Below are positions 42,719-51,786 of a stretch of 64,000 bases of DNA, one piece after another. Both the position numbers and the translations under genes were made by a program. This DNA is from Bibersteinia trehalosi (GTDB lineage: Bacteria > Pseudomonadota > Gammaproteobacteria > Enterobacterales > Pasteurellaceae), in assembly GCF_004346205.1 (NCBI RefSeq), contig NZ_SMAM01000002.1:279505-343504 (forward strand), written 5' to 3'. The notes beneath the pieces are model-generated. The model saw only the letters and a program-made list of their open reading frames with translations. It was not told the DNA's origin and made no database searches. Every line of letters starts with the position of its first letter. The first letter of the stretch is position 1.

Positions 42719-43642
42719 CTATGAATAACGAATTTTCGGGTCGATAACCGCATATAAAATATCGACAATCGCATTAAACAAAATGGTGAGTGTGCCGACT
42801 AGAATAGTCAAACTCAACACCAGCGAGTAGTCACGGTTTAATGCACCGTTTACGAACAGTTGCCCTAGCCCCGGTAAACCAAAGACACTTTCGATCACCA
42901 TTGAGCCGGTAATGATCCCGACAAAAGCGGGGGCAAGGTAAGTAATCACCGGCACTAACGCAGGGCGTAAAGCGTGTTTAAAAATAATTTTGCGCATCGG
43001 CAAACCTTTTGCTTTTGCGGTACGGATAAAGTTGGAGTGGAAAATTTCAATCATTGAGCCACGAGTGATACGGGCAATCCCCGCCACATAACCGATGGTC
43101 AGCGATAGCACCGGCAACACCATATAGTAGAGTTGCCCACCATTCCAGCCACCTGCCGGCAGCCATTTCAGATAAATCGCAAAGAAGAGGACGAGCAACG
43201 GCGCAAACACAAAGCTCGGCATAATCACCCCTGTCATTGCAAAACTCATGATCAGATAATCCCATTTACTGTTCTGTTTGAGTGCCGCAATCACACCGGC
43301 AGACACACCGATAATCACCGCAAAAATAAATGAAATAATCCCGAGTTTAAGCGAGACAGGGAACGCAGAGGCAACCAGATCATTTACCGTTTGGTCTTTA
43401 TATTTAAATGATGGCCCGAAATTGCCCTGTGAGAGATCTTTTAAGTAGATACCGTACTGTTTATACAGCGGTTCGTTTAAGTGGTATTTGGCTTCAATGT
43501 TCGCCATGACCTCTGGTGGATAGGCTTTTTCAGAGGTAAACGGGCTACCCGGCGCAAGGCGCATTAAAAAGAAAGAGAAGGTAATCAAAATAAACAGGGT
43601 CGGAATTGCTTCCAACAGCCGTTTGATAATAAATTTCAACAT
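42719..43642 (-). CDS. oppB: Oligopeptide ABC transporter permease OppB
   Basis: OppB forms the peptide channel with OppC. The N-terminus MLKFIIKRLLEAIPTLFILITFSFF and the following RLAPGSPFTSEKAYPPEVMANIEAKYHL are nearly those of E. coli OppB. The EAA-type loop is RTAKAKGLPMRKIIFKHALRPA. The product is 307 aa with six membrane segments. A 340-base gap holding an attenuator and two short repeats separates it from oppA. Confidence 0.97.
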   Translation of the reverse strand: MLKFIIKRLLEAIPTLFILITFSFFLMRLAPGSPFTSEKAYPPEVMANIEAKYHLNEPLYKQYGIYLKDLSQGNFGPSFKYKDQTVNDLVASAFPVSLKLGIISFIFAVIIGVSAGVIAALKQNSKWDYLIMSFAMTGVIMPSFVFAPLLVLFFAIYLKWLPAGGWNGGQLYYMVLPVLSLTIGYVAGIARITRGSMIEIFHSNFIRTAKAKGLPMRKIIFKHALRPALVPVITYLAPAFVGIITGSMVIESVFGLPGLGQLFVNGALNRDYSLVLSLTILVGTLTILFNAIVDILYAVIDPKIRYS

Positions 43643-43732
43643 ATGCTAAGTCCTATCGAAGATAGTTCCCCTCGTTGAGGATTGAGGGAGCAAGTTCTGA
43701 AAAATTAAGTTTAACGAGGATAATACTCGTAT

Positions 43733-43823
43733 AGGAGCGTACTACGTACGCCCGTAATGATGTCAATTCCAACATTTAAATGTAGAAAATACAAGGTTAG
43801 AGCGTACGCAGTACGCCCCTACA
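43733..43823. repeat. Two imperfect copies of a GCGTAC/GTACGC palindromic repeat
   Basis: AGGAGCGTACTACGTACGCC near 43733 and TAGAGCGTACGCAGTACGCC near 43798 are similar, each a near-palindrome, in the same direction and about 65 bases apart. They fill part of the 340-base oppA-oppB gap. They look like a dispersed intergenic repeat or remnants of one. Between 43643 and 43732 nothing else is visible. Confidence 0.6.
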
Positions 43824-43921
43824 TACAAGCATTCACAGAACCTGATAGTGCCTCTAAAAGAGGGAGCTAGATTATTGGAATTTCAACATATCCAGCCAAT
43901 TAACATTTAAAAAGAACAAAA

Positions 43922-43977
43922 CAAGCGGTCAAATTGCTACAAAATTTTGCAAAAAATTTTGGAAATTCAACCGCTTG
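43922..43977 (-). terminator. Inverted uptake-signal hairpin after oppA
   Basis: ACAAGCGGTCAAATT near 43922 and AATTCAACCGCTTG near 43964 can form a stem of about 13 pairs. On the minus strand it is followed by TTTTGTTCTTTTT. It probably acts as a partial terminator making oppA more abundant than oppBC. Confidence 0.6.
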
Positions 43978-43982
43978 CAATA

Positions 43983-45620
43983 CTAATGTTTAATTAAATA
44001 AAGATTTTTCAGCAAAATATCATCTTGCGGATCTTTACCGGTATAGCCTTTCACATAAGGTTTTACCAAACGTGTATTTACGTAATTATAGACTGGCACA
44101 ACTGCAGCATCTTCAGCAAGAATAGCCTCTGCTTTTGCATAAGCACTCGCCCGTCCTGCGGCATCTTTAGCTTGGTAAGATTCCGCCACAGCAGCATCGT
44201 AGGCTTTGCTCTTATAAAAAGCCGTATTGTTGCTAGAATTTGATAAGAAGTAATTAATAAAGCTTGTTGCTTGGTTGTAGTCTGCTGCCCAACCTGCACG
44301 AGCCACTTCTGATTTACCTTGGCGACGAGTATCTAAGAAAGTTTTCCATTCTTGATTTTCCAACTTCACATCAATTAAACCTTTGGTATTTGTTTTCCAA
44401 ATACTGGCAGCAGCTATCGCCACTTTTTTATGGTTTTCATTGGTGTTATATAAAATCGTAAATTTGAGCGGATTAGCTTTGCTAAAACCCACTTCTTCAA
44501 GCAATTTAATCGCTTGTGCATTACGTTCTGCCATCGGCTGGTTGGAATAAGCTGGCTGTTGAATTTGCTCACCTTCATCAATATAAGGCGGAGTGAAGAC
44601 ATAAGTTGGAGTTTGTCCTTGTCCGAGTACTTTATCGGTAATAATGGTGCGGTCTAAAGAAAGATTTAACGCCTTACGTACTCTCACATCATTAAATGGT
44701 TCTTTCTGGTTGTTTATTTCATAGAGATAGGTGCTGAGGGTTTTCACCACAAACAGCTCATCTGGAATTTCCGCTTTCAGTTTTGGGAAAATTTCTGGTG
44801 ATAATCCATAGTTAGTAATGTCGATCTCTCCTGCGCGATAGCGTTGTACATCCGTATTGGTACTTGGAATTGCAAGGAAAGTCGCTTTTTCAATTACTGT
44901 TTCTTTATCGTTCCAATAATTTGGATTACGCTCAAATTCGATTTTTTCGTTAATAACGTGTTTTGCTAATTTATAGGCACCATTGCCCACATAATTTTCA
45001 ACTTTCACCCACGCATCACCATATTTTTCTACGACAGATTTAGGCACAGGAAGCATTGATTGATGCGTGGTCATTCCCACTAAATAAGGCACAGGTTCGC
45101 TTAACGTTACTTGGAAAGTCAAATCATCAAGGGCTTTTACCCCAAGTTCACTCGACTGTTTTTTACCTTCAATCACATCTTGGGCATTTTCAACTTTGAG
45201 ATAATCTAGATAACTGGCATAAGGAGAGGCAGTAGTTGGAGTGGCAAGGCGTTGCCAAGAGAAGACAAAATCGTGGGCAGTGACAGGTTCACCATTCGAC
45301 CATTTGGCATCAGGGCGAAGTTTAAACGTCCATTGTTTGAAATCTGACGAACTTTCCCACGACACCGCCATACCTGGTTGTTCATTGCCATCACTATCTT
45401 TGGTGACTAACCCTTCAAGTAATTGATATGAAATTTGAGCTTCAGGTAAGCCATCGGTTTTGTGTGGATCAAAACTGGAGGGTTCTGCACCATTGTTGAT
45501 CACAATTTGCTGCTTTTCAGCTAACAATGTACCTTCAGGTACTTTCGCCGCCCAAGTTTGACTAGACAATCCAGATGCAACGAGGGTTGCCACGAGGGTA
45601 TAAGATAATTTCAATTGCAT
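43983..45620 (-). CDS. oppA: Periplasmic oligopeptide-binding protein OppA
   Basis: OppA (545 aa) captures peptides for OppBC. A signal peptide ends at about SQTWAAK (residue 25); there is no lipobox cysteine, so it is soluble in the periplasm. Family stretches include NNGAEPSSFDPHKTDGLPE at the mature N-terminus, RPDAKWSNGEPVTAHDFVFSWQR, and DVRVRKALNLSLDR. It is first in the unit, with its own 230-base upstream region. The related MppA or a haem-binding OppA-like role cannot be excluded, but the oppBC context supports OppA. Confidence 0.94.
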   Translation of the reverse strand: MQLKLSYTLVATLVASGLSSQTWAAKVPEGTLLAEKQQIVINNGAEPSSFDPHKTDGLPEAQISYQLLEGLVTKDSDGNEQPGMAVSWESSSDFKQWTFKLRPDAKWSNGEPVTAHDFVFSWQRLATPTTASPYASYLDYLKVENAQDVIEGKKQSSELGVKALDDLTFQVTLSEPVPYLVGMTTHQSMLPVPKSVVEKYGDAWVKVENYVGNGAYKLAKHVINEKIEFERNPNYWNDKETVIEKATFLAIPSTNTDVQRYRAGEIDITNYGLSPEIFPKLKAEIPDELFVVKTLSTYLYEINNQKEPFNDVRVRKALNLSLDRTIITDKVLGQGQTPTYVFTPPYIDEGEQIQQPAYSNQPMAERNAQAIKLLEEVGFSKANPLKFTILYNTNENHKKVAIAAASIWKTNTKGLIDVKLENQEWKTFLDTRRQGKSEVARAGWAADYNQATSFINYFLSNSSNNTAFYKSKAYDAAVAESYQAKDAAGRASAYAKAEAILAEDAAVVPVYNYVNTRLVKPYVKGYTGKDPQDDILLKNLYLIKH

Positions 45621-45856
45621 AATTTACTCCTACTTACGTAACGAATACCGTTATTAATCAACAAAAGTATAGATTTGTAAAGAGAGTCAGCAGGAGAAAT
45701 TTTAAATTTGTGGCTTATTCGACAAACTCAAGCCGCTATTTTCTAATCAATCAAGTAATGAGAATAGCCCAAGCTTGACAATACAGGCTTTCTGGATTTT
45801 TTACCCTTGTTACTCTAAACTAATTCACAACATTATCCACAGCCAATGTGAATAAC

Positions 45857-46615
45857 TTAAACCCTTTTTTTCGCTTTCACAAATAGTAGTGGAGGACGAT
45901 GTTGCAGATCTTTAAATTCATCGTGCCATTCGGGCTTTTCAGCAAGCATCGGCTCTTCAACTTGCTCAATGTCAAACCCTGCCTGAATTAAATTATTTAA
46001 AATCGTTGCTGTTGTGCGATGATAAGTTTTAAAGGCTTGTTGAAACCAATTCCGCTCTCGCTCGCCCTCATCTCGATAATAATTCAAACGATAAGCAACT
46101 TGCTGTTTCTGTTCGTTCTTTTCCCAACGATAGCCCGATTTATAGCAGGTGGTAATCGGGTGTTCTTGTGAGAAAATCAGCGTGCCACAAGCGGTCAATT
46201 TAGCGGAAATTTTTGCCAAAAGTTCAGGGAAATTATCCACATAGTGAAAGGCAAAAGAGCTGGTGACTAAATCAAAACTGGCATCAGGAATTTGCTCAAT
46301 CTGCTCCATTGGCAAACAGTAAAATGCGTATTTTTCACTGTCTATTCCCAAGGTATCAAAATCAACTTGTGCCTGATTAAGCATATTTTGCGATAAATCC
46401 AGCCCAACGACTTTTACTGCTCCTCGGTCTAAATAATGCAATAAATGTCCACCAGCACCACAGCCTAAATCTAAGACTTTTTTGCCCTTAATATCGGGTA
46501 AAAGCGAAAACATAGTAGGCTTTTCTACCACTTCATTTAAGCTAACTGGGTTACCTCGCAACTGTTTGTAGCGTTCAAAGAAAATGGGGTTATCGTAAAT
46601 ACTCTGCTTAGTCAT
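45857..46615 (-). CDS. Class I SAM-dependent methyltransferase
   Basis: A 252-aa soluble methyltransferase. Motif I is KKVLDLGCGAGGHLLHYL with the acidic partner VVGLDLS; later motifs are FDLVTSSFAFHYV and GTLIFSQEHPITT. It belongs to the broad Methyltransf_11 type, and the substrate is unknown (small molecule rather than DNA or rRNA by its size). I start at the ATG at 46615 (MTKQSIYDNPIFF); it overlaps the end of yedI by 8 bases, so the two are co-transcribed. The 236 bases downstream to oppA hold no gene. Confidence 0.85.
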   Translation of the reverse strand: MTKQSIYDNPIFFERYKQLRGNPVSLNEVVEKPTMFSLLPDIKGKKVLDLGCGAGGHLLHYLDRGAVKVVGLDLSQNMLNQAQVDFDTLGIDSEKYAFYCLPMEQIEQIPDASFDLVTSSFAFHYVDNFPELLAKISAKLTACGTLIFSQEHPITTCYKSGYRWEKNEQKQQVAYRLNYYRDEGERERNWFQQAFKTYHRTTATILNNLIQAGFDIEQVEEPMLAEKPEWHDEFKDLQHRPPLLFVKAKKRV

Positions 46616-47474
46616 GCTTACCACTTGCAAAAATCTTCATGAGTGGCAGGATAATCACACAAGCAATAATCCCCACAATCACACCGACAATCGGATCAAC
46701 CAAAAAGGCTAACGAACTTGGTAGCGCAAGGCGCTCGATGAAATGGTGTAATATCGGTAAATTATGGCTAAAAATACCGCCCCCAACAAAAAACATCGCC
46801 ACCATGCCTATCACTGATAGTGCTTTCATTAAATTTGGCATAGCAAATAATAATGATTTTCCAAGGGCTTGTGCTGTCACATTGTGCTTTTTCATCAGCC
46901 ATAAACCAATATCATCTAGCTTAACAATTAAGCCGACCAGCCCATAAACAAAAATAGTAATACCGATACCAACTAATGACAGTGAAATAATTTGCGTCAT
47001 CATTTCCGCACCTTGAACCACGCCTAACGCGATAATCACAATTTCTGCCGAAAGAATAAAATCGGTACGAATCGCCCCTTTGATTTTTTCATTTTCGGAA
47101 CGTTCAACAAGCGGTGCATTTTCATGATTTTTATGCAAAAATTTGTGCAGTAATTTCTCTACCCCTTCAAAGCAGAGGTAAGCCCCGCCAATCATTAATA
47201 GCGGATTAATTAACCACGGCAGATAAATTGAGAGCAGCAAAGCAAGGGGAATTAAAATCACTTTATTTAGTAATGAACCTTTCGCCACCGCCCAAACGAT
47301 AGGTAATTCTCGTTCTGCACGAATATCTTTGCCACTCACTTGGTTGGCATTCAGTGCTAAATCATCACCAATTACCCCAGCGGTTTTCTTGGCAGAAAGT
47401 TTGGTCATTAATGCAATGTCGTCTAACACTGCGGCAATATCATCTAAAAGCGTAAAAAGAGATGCTCCAGCCAT
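46608..47474 (-). CDS. yedI: DUF808 inner-membrane protein YedI
   Basis: A 288-aa membrane protein nearly collinear with E. coli YedI: MAGASLFTLLDDIAAVLDDI, TKLSAKKTAGVIGDDLALNA, PIVWAVAKGSLLNKVILIPLAL and GAIRTDFILSAEIVIIALGVV all match. About six membrane segments are present. Its function is unknown. It is shorter than the enteric protein because the loop after FEGVEKLLHKF is reduced. It follows the trp terminator and precedes the methyltransferase gene. Confidence 0.92.
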   Translation of the reverse strand: MAGASLFTLLDDIAAVLDDIALMTKLSAKKTAGVIGDDLALNANQVSGKDIRAERELPIVWAVAKGSLLNKVILIPLALLLSIYLPWLINPLLMIGGAYLCFEGVEKLLHKFLHKNHENAPLVERSENEKIKGAIRTDFILSAEIVIIALGVVQGAEMMTQIISLSLVGIGITIFVYGLVGLIVKLDDIGLWLMKKHNVTAQALGKSLLFAMPNLMKALSVIGMVAMFFVGGGIFSHNLPILHHFIERLALPSSLAFLVDPIVGVIVGIIACVIILPLMKIFASGKHD

Positions 47475-47490
47475 AATTTATCCAATAAAG

Positions 47491-47513
47491 AAAGCCCACA
47501 CAAAGTGGGCTTT
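47491..47513 (-). terminator. trp operon terminator
   Basis: AAAGCCCAC and GTGGGCTTT form a 9-bp stem around ACAAA; on the minus strand it is followed by CTTTATT. It lies 18 bases after trpD. Confidence 0.8.
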
Positions 47514-47531
47514 AGGTTGAGAAGAGTTCGG

Positions 47532-48536
47532 TTAGCTATATTGCGCTAATTTCTGCAAAGTTTCAAATGCTTTTCCACTTTCAAGCACATTTTTTACCTG
47601 CATAACATTGGCTTTTAAATCCGTTTTGCCAAATAATTTCATGAGTAGTGCAACATTCACCGCTACCGCATCAATATGCGCTATCTCGCCTTTACCTTGT
47701 AATAAAGCGGTAATTTTTGCTGCATTTTCAGCAGGTTCACCGCCTTTTAGCGACTCAATAGAATGACGAGTAATGCCAAAATCTTCAGGGCTTAAGCGGT
47801 AATAGCGAATCTCGCCATTTTCAATCTCTGCCACTTGAGTTTCACCGTGTACCGCCACTTCATCTAGCCCTGCGCCATACACAACGATTGTATGTTTATG
47901 TCCCAAGTTAGCTACCGTTTCGGCATAGATTTTTAACAACTCTGGAGAATAAACACCTAATAGCTGATGTCTTGGGCGAGCAGGATTTACGAGCGGTCCG
48001 AGAATATTGAAAAGTGTGCGCGTTTTTAATGCTTGACGTACAGGAATAGCATGTTTAAAGCCCGTGTGGTAATTTGGCGCAAACAGAAAACATAAACCGA
48101 TCTCGTCTAATGCTTGGCGAGCGGTTTCAGGCGAAACTGCGACATTAATACCTAATGCTGATAATACATCGCTCGCCCCCGTTGGGCTTGATACCCCACG
48201 GCTACCGTGTTTCGCAATCGGAAAACCCATCGTTGCCGCAACAATACTGCTTGCGGTTGAGATATTAATCGTATTTTGCCCATCTCCCCCAGTGCCGACA
48301 ATATCCGCAAAGGCATAATCAGGACGTGGAAAAGCCTGAGCATTTTCGAGCGTTGCAACCACTGCACCACTAATTTCCTCAATGGTTTCCCCCCGTAATT
48401 TCAAGGCAATTAATGCTGCCGCAAGCTGTTCTGGTAATAATTGTCCTTGCATAATTTGGCTGAATAAATAATGGCTTTCGGCTTGAGATAGCAAACAATG
48501 GCTAAAGAGTTTTTCTAAAATTTGTTCGTGTTGCAT
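47532..48536 (-). CDS. trpD: Anthranilate phosphoribosyltransferase TrpD
   Basis: TrpD joins anthranilate and PRPP in the second step of tryptophan synthesis. It is a stand-alone 334-aa enzyme, not fused to TrpG. The PRPP-binding loop is [15 protein letters not shown] near residue 80, and [17 protein letters not shown] follows; [16 protein letters not shown] is also typical. It is the last gene of this unit. trpC, trpB and trpA are not in the window. Confidence 0.97.
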   Translation of the reverse strand: MQHEQILEKLFSHCLLSQAESHYLFSQIMQGQLLPEQLAAALIALKLRGETIEEISGAVVATLENAQAFPRPDYAFADIVGTGGDGQNTINISTASSIVAATMGFPIAKHGSRGVSSPTGASDVLSALGINVAVSPETARQALDEIGLCFLFAPNYHTGFKHAIPVRQALKTRTLFNILGPLVNPARPRHQLLGVYSPELLKIYAETVANLGHKHTIVVYGAGLDEVAVHGETQVAEIENGEIRYYRLSPEDFGITRHSIESLKGGEPAENAAKITALLQGKGEIAHIDAVAVNVALLMKLFGKTDLKANVMQVKNVLESGKAFETLQKLAQYS

Positions 48537-48554
48537 ATTTTCTTCCTTATTGTC

Positions 48555-49524
<970 letters not shown>

Positions 49525-49540
49525 ATGTTGTCCTCAATAT

Positions 49541-49641
49541 CCCCTCTCCCTCCGAAAATCCTTCGGATTTTCTCCCCCTCTCCCCAATGGGGAGAGGGAC
49601 AGATTTTCACTTCATTCAGAAGTGAAAATCAGGGAGAGGGG
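49541..49641. repeat. Cloverleaf-like three-arm repeat element inside the trp operon
   Basis: The 101 bases form a closed structure with no leftover sequence beyond a few bases. An 11-bp outer stem (CCCCTCTCCCT 49541-49551 with AGGGAGAGGGG 49631-49641) encloses three hairpins: GAAAATCC/GGATTTTC (49554-49572), CCCTCTCCCC/GGGGAGAGGG (49576-49598) and GATTTTCACTTC/GAAGTGAAAATC (49602-49630). All stems are perfect. It fills nearly the whole trpE-trpG gap. Confidence 0.88.
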
Positions 49642-49647
49642 GCAAAA

Positions 49648-51195
49648 TTAGCCTAAATTAACCTGCTCAATCGCCTTCAATACCGCCCTTGCTTTATGGC
49701 GTGTTTCATCGGCTTCCATTTGCGGGTCGGAATCTAACACTTCACCACAACCAGCTTGGACATAAGCCATACCATTTTGCACAAAGGCGGAGCGAATCAC
49801 AATACAAGTATCCAAGCTGCCATCGGAAGTTAAATAGCCCACTGCGCCACCGTAACTATGGCGTTTTTGTTGCTCAAATTGATAAATCAGCTGCATGGCT
49901 TTAATTTTCGGAGCACCTGTGAGTGTCCCCATATTCATACAGGCTTGGTAAGCGTGTAATGCGTCTAAATCGCTTTTGAGCGTACCAACCACACGAGAAA
50001 CCAAGTGCATAATGTGCGAATAGCGATCAATCTGCATTAAATCGGCGACACGGCGAGAACCACTTTCACACACACGAGCCACATCGTTACGAGCGAGATC
50101 CACCAACATCAAATGCTCTGCTAACTCTTTTTGATCTAAACGCAATTCTAATTCCAAACGGCTATCTAATTCGGGATCAATGTTGCCTTGCTCATCAAAG
50201 CCACGAGGGCGAGAACCGGCAATTGGGTAAATTTCTAACTGGCGAGATTGATGGCAATACTTCAACGCACTTTCAGGCGATGCCCCAAACAAGGTGAAAT
50301 TTTCCCCCTGCATAAAGAACATATAAGGGCTTGGATTGTTGATTTTTAGCTGACGATAAGTCGCGAGCGTATTCGGGCAAGGCAAGCTAAAACGGCGAGA
50401 TGGCACAATTTGGAACACATCGCCAATATGAATATGGTATTTGAGTTGCTGGATAATCGCTTTGAATTGATCATCATCTAAATTTGCCACCGCTTCACCT
50501 TGCACTGATTGGGTTTCAAGCGCTAATGGTTGATGTTGCTGTTTTGCCAATTTTTCGCTAATTTGCACCGCTTGTTGTTGGATATTTTCCGCTTGTTCAG
50601 GACTAAAACAGAACGAATGCAAGGTTGCTGTTTCCGTTTGGTGATCAATAAAAATCAACTGCTCGGCAAGATAAAAACTAAAATCAGGGCAAGTTAATCC
50701 ATCATCTTTTAATTCAATCCCCTGCATTGGCATAAATTGCGCGACTAAATCATAGCTAAACAAACCACCTAAATAGACAGGGCTTTCACTGCCTGCAAAC
50801 AGACGTTGCACACAACGCAAACCATCAAAAATTGTGGTGGTTTTAAGTTTACTGTCTTCATCAAGCTCTGCGGAAATTTCAGGAAAAACCGCCTGCAAGT
50901 GGTGATTTTCCGCCGAAAAAGTGCAAATTGGGGTAGGATTTAATTGATTTAATGCGGTTTGAATGTTCGGCAAAATGGCTTGCCCATTTTCCGTTAATGC
51001 ACTAAAGGTTACGGTATTCCCATCACAATTTATCTGCACCGCAGAAACTGCAAATAATAAACTTTTCGTGCTATTTTTACTTTGAATTTCCGCACTATCT
51101 AATAACAGCGTATGCGGACAAGCACCACAAAGATAGTGAAACAGTGCGGTAGTATCTTGATAATAAGGAAGCTGTGTTTGATGAACTTGAACCAT
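49648..51195 (-). CDS. trpE: Anthranilate synthase component I TrpE
   Basis: TrpE aminates chorismate and eliminates pyruvate to give anthranilate. The chorismate-binding C-terminal half shows FQIVPSRRFS, LFGASPESALK, IAGSRPRG, LAEHLMLVDLARNDVARV and GTLTGAPKIKAMQLI. The tryptophan-feedback site of the N-terminal domain includes LLLDSAEIQSK. I start at the ATG at 51195 (MVQVHQTQL, 515 aa), two codons inside the longest frame, which opens with TTG. It is first in the operon behind a TrpR operator. Confidence 0.97.
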   Translation of the reverse strand: MVQVHQTQLPYYQDTTALFHYLCGACPHTLLLDSAEIQSKNSTKSLLFAVSAVQINCDGNTVTFSALTENGQAILPNIQTALNQLNPTPICTFSAENHHLQAVFPEISAELDEDSKLKTTTIFDGLRCVQRLFAGSESPVYLGGLFSYDLVAQFMPMQGIELKDDGLTCPDFSFYLAEQLIFIDHQTETATLHSFCFSPEQAENIQQQAVQISEKLAKQQHQPLALETQSVQGEAVANLDDDQFKAIIQQLKYHIHIGDVFQIVPSRRFSLPCPNTLATYRQLKINNPSPYMFFMQGENFTLFGASPESALKYCHQSRQLEIYPIAGSRPRGFDEQGNIDPELDSRLELELRLDQKELAEHLMLVDLARNDVARVCESGSRRVADLMQIDRYSHIMHLVSRVVGTLKSDLDALHAYQACMNMGTLTGAPKIKAMQLIYQFEQQKRHSYGGAVGYLTSDGSLDTCIVIRSAFVQNGMAYVQAGCGEVLDSDPQMEADETRHKARAVLKAIEQVNLG

Positions 51196-51219
51196 ATTCA
51201 ATGCCTTGAAAGAAATTTT

Positions 51220-51253
51220 GCACTATTAAACTAGTACAAAAGTAATTCGTCAA
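51220..51253 (-). promoter_or_regulatory. trp promoter with overlapping TrpR operator
   Basis: On the minus strand TTGACG (51253-51248) and TTTAAT (51230-51225) are 17 bases apart. The operator at 51237-51220, GTACTAGTTTAATAGTGC, closely matches the TrpR consensus GTACTAGTTNACTAGTAC and covers the -10. The start of transcription would be only about 25 bases before trpE. Confidence 0.82.
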
Positions 51254-51309
51254 GTATTATTCTATTTTATGGATAAAAATTAGGCTGATACTAATGTATC
51301 AGCCTTTCA

Positions 51310-51717
51310 TTATCCTGCATTTACTTCCGCTTTTAATTTACGAATCAGCTCCAAATTTGCCGGCGGAAATAATCCTTCTTCGAGTTCGGATTGGGCAATC
51401 CAGAATCCTTCTTGCCCTTCTCGCCCGAAAGGTTCACCGACCCACTCTTCAACCAAGTAAAAGAAAAATTCGATGATTTTTGTCGGATATTCAAAACGGA
51501 AATTTTCGTAAGGAAATGCGCCAAGAATATGAATACCGATCTCTTCTTCAAGTTCTCGGCTAAGCGCTTGCTCTGGCGTTTCATTTTGTGAAATTTTCCC
51601 ACCAGGAAATTCTAAAGATTCCGCAAAATCTTGCCCATCTTGACGACGAGTCAAATAAAGTTGCCCAAATTCATTACGAATAATGCCTGCAGCAACTTGG
51701 ATTATCGGTTTAGTCAT
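51310..51717 (-). CDS. mutT: 8-oxo-dGTP diphosphatase MutT
   Basis: MutT removes oxidised dGTP from the nucleotide pool. The 135-aa protein carries the Nudix box GGKISQNETPEQALSRELEE followed by EIGI, near residues 37-60. It lies directly after secA, as in E. coli. The start is the ATG at 51717 (MTKPIIQVAAG); the longer frame runs into the uptake-signal hairpin. Confidence 0.92.
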   Translation of the reverse strand: MTKPIIQVAAGIIRNEFGQLYLTRRQDGQDFAESLEFPGGKISQNETPEQALSRELEEEIGIHILGAFPYENFRFEYPTKIIEFFFYLVEEWVGEPFGREGQEGFWIAQSELEEGLFPPANLELIRKLKAEVNAG

Positions 51718-51734
51718 AGCATTCTCTCTTAAAG

Positions 51735-51786
51735 GCAAGCGGTGTGTTTTTGCCGATTTTTTGCAAAAACGCACCGCTTGTTTTAA
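51735..51786. terminator. Long inverted uptake-signal hairpin between secA and mutT
   Basis: CAAGCGGTGTGTTTTTGC and GCAAAAACGCACCGCTTG form an 18-bp stem with one G-U pair around CGATTTTTT. T-rich flanks are present on both sides. It probably limits read-through from secA into mutT. Confidence 0.7.

Noticed and set aside
45833..45841. Perfect DnaA box TTATCCACA between oppA and the methyltransferase gene
   Set aside because: It is a single box without an AT-rich unwinding region, other boxes or dnaA/dnaN/gidA neighbours; such 9-mers occur by chance.
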